Positions 1-5,624 of a stretch of 13,952 nt of DNA are shown in pieces. The position numbers and the translations under genes are program-made. The stretch comes from Candidatus Altimarinota bacterium. GTDB lineage: Bacteria; Patescibacteriota; Gracilibacteria; UBA4473. The stretch is taken from assembly GCA_020630245.1 (NCBI GenBank), contig JAHDBZ010000014.1, positions 13,020-26,971 of the forward strand, read 5' to 3'. The notes under the pieces were generated by a model, which worked only from the letters and a program-made list of their open reading frames with translations, was not told the DNA's origin and did not search any database. Every line of letters begins with the position of its first letter. The first letter of the stretch is position 1.

Positions 1-115
1 ACGGTTCGAGCTCTTTAATAAGTCGTCGAAACGGACTCTCGGTGTAGCCTGCCATTGGGGCGAGTACTAAAATAGGATTGATAACGTCTTCGGGAAATTT
101 GAGTCTTTTCGTCAT
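1..115 (-). CDS. dus: tRNA-dihydrouridine synthase, N-terminal fragment (runs off the window)
   Basis: Reading the minus strand from an ATG at 113-115 gives about 38 residues beginning MTKRLKFPEDVINPILVLAP and continuing with MAGYTESPFRRLIKELEP before the window edge. The LAPMAGYTESPFRRL stretch matches the flavin-binding first strand and loop of the Dus family (usual form LAPMAGVTDSPFR). The family reduces uridine to dihydrouridine in tRNA D-loops, using FMN and NADPH. The gene is cut by the window edge, so the catalytic cysteine and tRNA-binding parts are not visible and the DusA/B/C subtype cannot be assigned. Upstream is AT-rich with no Shine-Dalgarno sequence; a weak -10-like TATTAC lies 8 bases before the ATG. 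It diverges from the rhodanese gene at 206. Confidence 0.85.
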   Translation of the reverse strand, partial: MTKRLKFPEDVINPILVLAPMAGYTESPFRRLIKELEP

Positions 116-160
116 TCGATAAAGTAATACTAAATTTAAAAAAATTTAAAAGTTTCTACC

Positions 161-176
161 CATCTACTCATCTACT
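161..176. repeat. Tandem octamer CATCTACT x2 in the leader of the rhodanese gene
   Basis: Two perfect adjacent copies of CATCTACT. The 13-mer CTACTCATCTACT inside it (164-176) recurs exactly at 12950-12962, again about 30-40 bases before a start codon. Function unknown. Confidence 0.6.
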
Positions 177-187
177 AAACTACTTTC

Positions 188-196
188 TGTTATACT
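188..196 (+). promoter_or_regulatory. Extended -10 promoter of the rhodanese gene
   Basis: TG-T-TATACT reads as an extended -10 element (TGn followed by a hexamer with one mismatch to TATAAT). Only 9 bases separate it from the ATG at 206, so transcription should begin about 2-3 bases before the start codon, giving an almost leaderless mRNA. No convincing -35 box is seen at the normal distance, as is usual for extended -10 promoters. Confidence 0.5.
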
Positions 197-205
197 TCAC
201 CCAAC

Positions 206-919
206 ATGCCCGAAGACATTCAAATCATCTCCGAAAACCTGACGCTGTCGGATCTACAAAAAGAGCTGGCACTGCCTAAATCCGATCAGCTCTTCATCGA
301 TGTCCGCACGGCAGAAGAATATCTCAGTGGTCATATTCCAGGGTTTTTAAATTTTCCAATCGATCATATTCATGACTTTATGGCGGAGTTTCAGGACAAA
401 GACGTCGTGCTATCCTGCGCTTCTGGCGTCCGTGCCAAAAGTGTGGCCGAAATGCTCCACGCTGAAGGCCACGCCCGCTCGATTACTGAGTTTGGAGGGG
501 GTTTTAAAGAATGGCAGGCCGCCAATCTCCCGATTGCTTCTGAAGTAACGAACCCTCAGGACGCCGTCGAGAAAGACTATCACCCCGAACTTGCTGATCA
601 CAAAGTCCACAATGGCGATGACACCCTATCTAAAGTCCGCAAAAACTTCACACGAACCGCTGGAGTCGTGAGTCATCAGGTCTTCGATCAGGCCAAAGAC
701 ACCTTCCAGGGACTGGAGAAACAATTTGTGGCTCTACCGCCACTCCGTCAGGTCTTCGCGATCCTGAGCTTCTTCATCTTACTTTCAGCGGTAGTTAGCG
801 GTGTGTTTGGGATGATCATCAATATCGTCATCGGTATGGCACTGTTCTTTTCTTCTATTACGGGGGTTATGTTTATGACCGACTGGGTGCAGAAGATGCC
901 ATGGAATAAAAAGCCATAG
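206..919 (+). CDS. Rhodanese-domain membrane protein (YgaP-like architecture)
   Basis: 237 residues. Residues 10-110 form a single rhodanese domain: FIDVRTAEEYLSGHIPG is the typical opening motif, and Cys71 in CASGVR is the active-site loop that carries persulfide sulfur. A charged linker (about 112-180) follows, then two hydrophobic segments (about 184-203 and 205-224) and a C-terminal MPWNKK tail of the kind I associate with the YgaP/DUF2892 membrane region. The likely role is sulfur transfer or sulfide/thiol handling at the inner face of the membrane; the physiological acceptor is unknown. The linker is longer than I expect for YgaP-type proteins. The ATG at 206 is supported by the nearby extended -10 box. 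Stop is TAG. The gene is alone on its strand and ends before a shared terminator with tuf. Confidence 0.85.
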   Translation: MPEDIQIISENLTLSDLQKELALPKSDQLFIDVRTAEEYLSGHIPGFLNFPIDHIHDFMAEFQDKDVVLSCASGVRAKSVAEMLHAEGHARSITEFGGGFKEWQAANLPIASEVTNPQDAVEKDYHPELADHKVHNGDDTLSKVRKNFTRTAGVVSHQVFDQAKDTFQGLEKQFVALPPLRQVFAILSFFILLSAVVSGVFGMIINIVIGMALFFSSITGVMFMTDWVQKMPWNKKP

Positions 920-965
920 GCTTTTTATCAATGTTACGATGTTTTGATGTTGAAATATTATTCCT

Positions 966-1126
966 TTGTCATCCTGAGGAATGTTAGCGACGAAGGACCT
1001 TTTTTATGGAAATCTTATCTAAGGTTTTAATTTCATGCGCGAATATACATAGCATGGATAGCTAATGTTTGATTGATTCAACCTATGAAGAGGTTCTTAC
1101 TCGCCTTCGGCGCGTCAGAATGACAA
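966..1126. repeat. REP/MITE-like imperfect inverted repeat, about 160 bp
   Basis: The left end TTGTCATCCTGAGGAA (from 966) is matched in inverted orientation by the right end, which read on the minus strand from 1126 is TTGTCATTCTGACGCG. Similarity continues inward: left GAAGGACCTTTTT resembles right, on the minus strand, TAAGAACCTCTTC. The arms are about 40 bases each with many substitutions, around an AT-rich centre (about 1010-1080) without an ORF. A small CGCC-TTC-GGCG hairpin lies at 1102-1112. Repeats starting GTCATYCTGAG and carrying GAAGGAYCT are, from memory, dispersed in many bacterial genomes; I could not check that here. Best read as a decayed non-autonomous element. Confidence 0.6.
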
Positions 1127-1151
1127 TGAGTATTTATATTTAATAATTAAC

Positions 1152-1179
1152 AAAAAACCCCGCATGGCGGGGTTTTTTT
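1152..1179. terminator. Bidirectional intrinsic terminator between the rhodanese gene and tuf
   Basis: Perfect stem CCCCGC / GCGGGG (1158-1163 with 1167-1172) and 3-base loop ATG, flanked by A6 on the left and T7 on the right. It therefore forms a hairpin plus U-tract on both strands. It lies about 30 bases past the tuf stop and can also end transcripts of the rhodanese gene. Confidence 0.92.
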
Positions 1180-1209
1180 ACTGTTAACCGTTAACTAATA
1201 ACTGTTAAC
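1180..1209. repeat. Triple GTTAAC short repeat after tuf
   Basis: GTTAAC occurs at 1183-1188, 1190-1195 and 1204-1209, the first and last inside the direct repeat ACTGTTAAC. The last copy overlaps the TAG stop of tuf by one base. One of several low-complexity intergenic repeats in the window; no function can be assigned. Confidence 0.6.
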
Positions 1210-2405
1210 TATTTAAGGATTTTAGTGATAACACCAGCTCCTACCGTTCGTCCACCTTCACGGATGGCGAAACGAGTTCCTTCATTAAGGGCGATTGGTT
1301 TTCCAAGGAGAACTTTGAACTTAGCGTTGTCTCCAGGCATAACCATTTCAACTCCGTCTGGAAGAATAATTTCTCCAGTCACATCCGTCGTTCGGATGAA
1401 GAATTGAGGTTTGTAACCTTTGAAGAATGGCGTGTGTCGTCCACCTTCCTCTTTAGAGAGGATGTATACTTCCGCTTCCGCTTCCGTATGTGGAGTGATC
1501 GTACCAGGTTTGGCCATTACTTGACCACGTTCGATATCTTCACGTTCGATACCTCGTAGTAGAAGACCTACATTGTCCCCAGCTTGACCTTGATCAAGAA
1601 GTTTTCGGAACATTTCAACACCTGTAACGGTTGTTTTAGTAGTTTCTTTTAGACCAACGATCTCGATTTCTTCACCAACTTTGATGATTCCGCCCTCGAT
1701 ACGACCAGTGGCAACAGTACCACGACCTTTAATAGAGAAGACATCTTCAACTGGCATCAGGAAGTCTTTGTCTGTTTCACGTTGAGGTTCTGGGATAGTT
1801 GTGTCTAGAGCCGTTAGAAGTTCTAGTACTTTGTCTCCCCATTCTCCTCCTGGATCTTCAAGAGCTTTGAGGGCTGAACCTTGGATGATAACAGCGTTAT
1901 CACCATCGTATTCACGTTTAGAAAGTTCTTCTCGAACTTCCATTTCAACGAGTTCAATCATTTCAGCATCATCAACCATGTCACATTTATTGAGGAAAAC
2001 AACAATTGTTTCTACCCCAACCTGACGAGCAAGGAGGATGTGTTCTTTAGTTTGTGGCATTGGACCATCAGTCGCAGCACAAACGAGGATAGCACCGTCC
2101 ATTTGGGCAGCACCGGTAATCATGTTTTTTACGTAATCGGCATGTCCTGGACAATCTACATGAGCGTAGTGACGGGCTTCCGTTTCGTATTCTTGATGAG
2201 AAGTTGCGATGGTAATACCTCGCGCTTTTTCTTCTGGTGCGTTATCGATATCTTCGAAAGCGCGGGCCGTATTTCCAGCTAGGTCTGGGTAACGGTTGTG
2301 TGCTACAACGGTGATTGCAGCTGTCAACGTGGTCTTACCATGGTCCACGTGACCAATGGTTCCCACGTTCACATGCGGTTTGTTTCGTACAAATGCATCT
2401 GACAT
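1209..2405 (-). CDS. tuf: Translation elongation factor Tu
   Basis: 398 residues, the normal bacterial length. EF-Tu is the GTPase that delivers aminoacyl-tRNA to the ribosomal A site. All G motifs are present: GHVDHGKT (18-25), RGITIATSH with the switch I threonine (62-70), DCPGH with His88 equivalent to the catalytic histidine (84-88), NKCD (139-142) and SALK (177-180). Domains II and III follow, ending RTVGAGVITKILK. The N terminus MSDAFVRNKPHVNVGTIGHV is slightly divergent but aligned with the family start. The gene stands alone rather than beside rpsL, rpsG or fusA, and has its own strong promoter and terminator. No Shine-Dalgarno sequence precedes the ATG (upstream bases AACCCACAACAAA). 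Stop is TAG. Confidence 0.98.
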   Translation of the reverse strand: MSDAFVRNKPHVNVGTIGHVDHGKTTLTAAITVVAHNRYPDLAGNTARAFEDIDNAPEEKARGITIATSHQEYETEARHYAHVDCPGHADYVKNMITGAAQMDGAILVCAATDGPMPQTKEHILLARQVGVETIVVFLNKCDMVDDAEMIELVEMEVREELSKREYDGDNAVIIQGSALKALEDPGGEWGDKVLELLTALDTTIPEPQRETDKDFLMPVEDVFSIKGRGTVATGRIEGGIIKVGEEIEIVGLKETTKTTVTGVEMFRKLLDQGQAGDNVGLLLRGIEREDIERGQVMAKPGTITPHTEAEAEVYILSKEEGGRHTPFFKGYKPQFFIRTTDVTGEIILPDGVEMVMPGDNAKFKVLLGKPIALNEGTRFAIREGGRTVGAGVITKILK

Positions 2406-2456
2406 TTTGTTGTGGGTTAATAAAAATAAGTAATTTAAGTTGGTTACAACGGCCGG

Positions 2457-2484
2457 ATTCTAGAAGTGAGTCCGACTTTGTCAA
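2457..2484 (-). promoter_or_regulatory. Sigma-70 type promoter of tuf
   Basis: On the minus strand, TTGACA (2479-2484, perfect -35) and TAGAAT (2457-2462, one mismatch to TATAAT) are separated by 16 bases. The start should lie near 2450, giving a leader of about 45 bases. A strong consensus promoter fits the high expression expected of EF-Tu. Confidence 0.8.
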
Positions 2485-2519
2485 AGTTATTTTTTTTGCC
2501 AGTTTTTTCAAACATTTTA

Positions 2520-2540
2520 CCTTGATTGATCAAGACAAGG
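2520..2540. promoter_or_regulatory. Palindrome in the divergent promoter region, possible operator
   Basis: CTTGAT-TG-ATCAAG (2521-2534) is a perfect inverted repeat with a 2-base centre; an outer pair CCTTG (2520-2524) and CAAGG (2536-2540) forms an alternative arm. It lies about 36 bases upstream of the tuf -35 box and about 55 bases upstream of the -35 box of the gene at 2629. It could be an operator or chance; no regulator is encoded nearby. Confidence 0.35.
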
Positions 2541-2593
2541 CAACGCTCGCCTCTTCCGCCCCCGAAACAATCGATAAAGACTCTCCTACAGGC

Positions 2594-2622
2594 TTGAAAA
2601 AGGCTCTCTTTTTTGATATAAT
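2594..2622 (+). promoter_or_regulatory. Consensus promoter giving a leaderless transcript
   Basis: TTGAAA (2594-2599), 17-base spacer, then perfect TATAAT (2617-2622). The ATG at 2629 begins 7 bases after the -10 box, exactly where transcription should start, so the mRNA is predicted to begin at or next to the A of the start codon. Confidence 0.75.
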
Positions 2623-2628
2623 AATCTG

Positions 2629-3234
2629 ATGATTCGAGTGACCTTACTATCTTTGAGCCTTGTCTTGCTGTTGAGTAGTCCTACAGCACACGCTCTGCGT
2701 CTAGTTTTTAGCAGTGAAGACCCGGAAGAACGCAACAATGAATTTGTGCTCGATGTTGGGAATGACTTTGACGTCTACAGCTTACGTTTTGGTGATGACA
2801 CCAGTGCCGCCCTAACATTTAATCAGATTACAGATAAATTTAGTTTCAATCGAGACGTAGACCTTGGTGGGAACGAACTGCAAAACTTTCGCCTCGAACA
2901 ATTAGCGGCGGCTCCTACTTGTGATGCTGCCAATAGCGGACGCATGTATTTTGATACGGATGACAACCAAGTTTATTCTTGTGATGGAACTAGTTGGTAT
3001 GCCTTCCAAAGCTCGGTTTACGAAGGCTACAGTGTGGAAAACTGGGATCAGACTGATGGTTCAGAGTCCTTCATCGGTCGAACTAAAGATCTCGACAACA
3101 AATGGCTGATTACCCGCAGCTTTCCAGGTGGGTTTGCTTACGCGCAAATAGAAAACAACGCCGGAACCCCAGACTTTACTACTGCCTGGACTAACCGGGC
3201 CAGTCTTACCTACAGTACTAGTTTTACACCGTAG
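2629..3234 (+). CDS. Secreted protein with a tail-fibre-like beta module
   Basis: 201 residues, no family assigned with confidence. Residues 1-22 are a Sec signal peptide (hydrophobic LLSLSLVLLLSS, cleavage expected after AHA at 20-22). A beta-rich stretch follows. Around 74-124, DVDLGGNELQNFRLEQL leads into GRMYFDTDDNQVYSCDGTSW. This resembles the GxxYYNTxxNxxYxYxGTxW modules common in phage tail-fibre and bacterial surface proteins. Cys98 and Cys118 are the only cysteines and probably form a disulfide. There is no transmembrane anchor or LPXTG-type sorting signal, so release or non-covalent surface attachment is likely. The gene ends with tandem TAG TAG and is followed after 73 bases by a second secreted-protein gene. 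The start is fixed by the signal peptide and by the promoter immediately upstream. Confidence 0.8.
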   Translation: MIRVTLLSLSLVLLLSSPTAHALRLVFSSEDPEERNNEFVLDVGNDFDVYSLRFGDDTSAALTFNQITDKFSFNRDVDLGGNELQNFRLEQLAAAPTCDAANSGRMYFDTDDNQVYSCDGTSWYAFQSSVYEGYSVENWDQTDGSESFIGRTKDLDNKWLITRSFPGGFAYAQIENNAGTPDFTTAWTNRASLTYSTSFTP

Positions 3235-3307
3235 TAGAAATTCAAAGTTAAAATTTTAAAAAATAAAAAACACTGCAAACGCTTCCAAGACCGAGCCTCT
3301 CAAATCT

Positions 3308-5494
3308 TTGAGAAAATTTTGTATTTTGAGTTTTGGATTTTTAATTATTGGCTCTGCTAATGCCGCCTATGTCGATGACATCGACGCTATGAACCCGACA
3401 CACTACTGGACGTTTGACAATACCCTCGTCGATCGTGGGAATGGATTCCTCACCAACGGTGTCTTTGAAGCTGGGGCCGCCTTTGGTGCTCCAATCACCG
3501 CTGACTCGACTAATTCTATCGATTCAGGAACGGGGCAAGTCCAAGTCGGAAACACTAACGACACTAACATCGGAACCGATCTCTATCAGACGCGCTCTTT
3601 TTCTACCTGGTTTCAGGCCGATGATTTATCAAGTCCTACGGTCGTCTGGGAAGAAGGAGCACAGGTAAATAACTTTGCCATTACTGTCGGAGTGGCTCGG
3701 AATGTTCAAGTACAAGCCGTGGACGACAACGAATACTACCTCACTATTTTTGCAGACCAGCTCATTGAGCAGGGCAAACCGTATCATGTCGCCTATACCT
3801 GGGAGCGCGGAACAACCACGGGCGGTGCCGGAACCCGGCTTCGCATGTGGCTCAATGGTGTCGAACAAGGAACTAGTTATACGACCACGGATCCTTCCGT
3901 GGCAGCTTTCCCTTCTCACACTGGGGATATTAACTTCGGGAACACCAACGATTCTCTCAAATTTTATAACGATGATGCCCTGGCCTACATTGATCGAGAC
4001 AAAAAACTAGCCCACTTTGCAATCTGGAACGACGTCCTACTGACAGACACACAAATCACAACACTGTTTGAAAACGGTGCGGCACAGGTAAATTCTGGTC
4101 TTAGTCTGACAGCCCTTCCTGTCGATACGAGTATTTCCCTGCACGAAATAACTGCTCTCGGAGGCACACTCGTGTCAGAAACGACTTCTGAAATTCGTAA
4201 TCCAGGAGGCGATGTCACATTGACATATCCGGTCACTACCTATGTTCCTTCTCGACTCAGACTTATCAAGTATGGATTTCTCACTTATGAGGCCGATCTA
4301 ACGCTTGATCGTTTTCCTAACAGTGCTCCGTTTTTCATCGCTACAGACCCCAATATCACAGAAGCCAACGCTGCTACGGTACGAGCCTACGTCGACATCG
4401 ACACACTGGACGAACTCTACGATCGTAGTCGTGCCTATGATGAAGACACTCCTAGCAATGGTTTTGACGTATTAACGCCTAATGGAAATGTCTTGGACTT
4501 TAGAAGTTTTGATATAATATTTGATGCTACGGCTGGAAGTGTATTTGATCTAACGGGAAACACAGTCACAATTTCATCTTCAACGCTCAGTTGTGGTGGT
4601 GGAAAATTTACTAAAGTCTTAACCACCGGCACAATAACCTTTGCCAATGGAGCCGTTCCTGGAGACTGTGTGATGGAAGATGTAAATGGCGAAAGTTCAG
4701 TACTCCAAATTCAGAATGTTCCAGCCGGATCCACTGTCTACGTCGAAGATAATAGTGATACTCAACAAGATTATGTGACTAGCTTCGCAGGCGGGACTTA
4801 CAGTTTATCAATTCCGAACACCGCGACTGGCACCTGGACCTACGTAGTCAAACAACCCGGTTACGATGAGTCGGTTGGGAGCTTTGATCCCGTGGGCGGA
4901 TTTTATACATTTAATACAAACCTCATCCAAAAACGTCAGCCAGACGGAACCGTCATGTACACGGGAACTACCTCTCCACTGATAGACATCGAATTCACTG
5001 GCACCAGCCAGCTCAATATCGATATTGCCGATGGACTTGTAAGTTCTCAAGCCGTAATCGATGAGGTAGAACAAGGATTAACGACTGCTGACGGCATGGC
5101 CTGGCTTGCTGCCGGTGGTGGAGACATTGCCATTGCCAATCTCTCAGCTGGAAATTTCATCTTTATGGAAGACAACATCCGTTTCCGTCGAAATGCGGCT
5201 GGCGACGTAAACGCCACGGTAAATGCTTTCCCGATTTCGACTCAGGGAGTAGCTACTGATGGAGTAAACGGTGGTGTCATATTCCTATCTTCTTCCGCAG
5301 AGGAAGATATCGCTGCTGCCGTCTGGAATAGGCTAACCGCTGACCATGTTGTCGCTGGCAGTTTTGGAAAACTCGTTCAAGATATTGCTGGTCCTGGCTT
5401 TGATACCAATACAGACAGCCTAAGCAACATGGTCCAATCAATGCTCGACACCGGAATACTCGATGTGAACACAGCGAAAGATTTAATGCGATAA
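3308..5494 (+). CDS. Large secreted LamG-like protein with phage-fibre-like C terminus
   Basis: 728 residues from a TTG start, chosen because it begins a good signal peptide (MRKFCILSFGFLIIGSANA, cleavage near residue 19-20) and no in-frame ATG exists nearby upstream before a stop. Residues about 28-262 form a LamG/concanavalin-like jelly roll: PTHYWTFD near the start, LRMWLNGVEQG (178-188) and LAHFAIWNDVLLTDTQITTL near the end are typical. GNTND appears twice (81-85, 211-215). Residues 340-460 include ATVRAYVDIDTLDELYDRSR and a Cys429/Cys454 pair. The C terminus (663-691) has EEDIAAAVWNRLTADHVVAGSFG, which I recall from phage tail and head-fibre proteins. No membrane anchor. Likely a surface adhesin or glycan-binding fibre; target unknown. 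No Shine-Dalgarno sequence; stop TAA. Confidence 0.8.
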   Translation: MRKFCILSFGFLIIGSANAAYVDDIDAMNPTHYWTFDNTLVDRGNGFLTNGVFEAGAAFGAPITADSTNSIDSGTGQVQVGNTNDTNIGTDLYQTRSFSTWFQADDLSSPTVVWEEGAQVNNFAITVGVARNVQVQAVDDNEYYLTIFADQLIEQGKPYHVAYTWERGTTTGGAGTRLRMWLNGVEQGTSYTTTDPSVAAFPSHTGDINFGNTNDSLKFYNDDALAYIDRDKKLAHFAIWNDVLLTDTQITTLFENGAAQVNSGLSLTALPVDTSISLHEITALGGTLVSETTSEIRNPGGDVTLTYPVTTYVPSRLRLIKYGFLTYEADLTLDRFPNSAPFFIATDPNITEANAATVRAYVDIDTLDELYDRSRAYDEDTPSNGFDVLTPNGNVLDFRSFDIIFDATAGSVFDLTGNTVTISSSTLSCGGGKFTKVLTTGTITFANGAVPGDCVMEDVNGESSVLQIQNVPAGSTVYVEDNSDTQQDYVTSFAGGTYSLSIPNTATGTWTYVVKQPGYDESVGSFDPVGGFYTFNTNLIQKRQPDGTVMYTGTTSPLIDIEFTGTSQLNIDIADGLVSSQAVIDEVEQGLTTADGMAWLAAGGGDIAIANLSAGNFIFMEDNIRFRRNAAGDVNATVNAFPISTQGVATDGVNGGVIFLSSSAEEDIAAAVWNRLTADHVVAGSFGKLVQDIAGPGFDTNTDSLSNMVQSMLDTGILDVNTAKDLMR

Positions 5495-5624
5495 GACAGC
5501 GCGGGATGAAACCCCGGTTCCCCCCACGGGCCCCCTTCCCCTTTAAGATGAGAGGATAAGAAGATGAGAAGAAAGAACCAAATTCCTACCACTTCTTACT
5601 TCAAACTTCCAACTTCTCAGCTGT
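5495..5624. other. Convergent intergenic region: C-rich, purine-rich, then pyrimidine-rich tracts
   Basis: Between the stops of two converging genes lie a C-rich tract (5512-5541), an almost pure purine stretch (about 5547-5577) and a pyrimidine-rich stretch (about 5582-5620). TGAGAAG (5565-5571) can pair with CTTCTCA (5613-5619). No classic GC stem with a T-tract is seen, so I do not call a terminator. Confidence 0.5.

Noticed and set aside
1881..2282. 133-residue plus-strand ORF opposite tuf
   Set aside because: It lies wholly antisense to a certain EF-Tu gene, has no promoter or domain signal, and is explained by the codon bias of the other strand.
2445..2475. tRNA T-loop look-alike (TTCTAGAATCC on the minus strand) upstream of tuf
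   Set aside because: No T-stem, anticodon arm or acceptor stem can be paired, and the bases are better explained as the tuf -10 box.
2315..2629. 104-residue plus-strand ORF spanning the tuf start and its promoter
   Set aside because: It overlaps the tuf 5' end, both divergent promoters and a palindrome; composition is that of non-coding DNA.
2629..5494. Prophage or phage remnant
   Set aside because: Only fibre-like modules are present, both genes have Sec signal peptides, and no capsid, terminase, integrase or lysis gene is found.
5512..5545. Rho-independent terminator in the C-rich tract between the converging genes
   Set aside because: The C-run has no complementary G-run nearby to form a stem and no T-tract follows on either strand.
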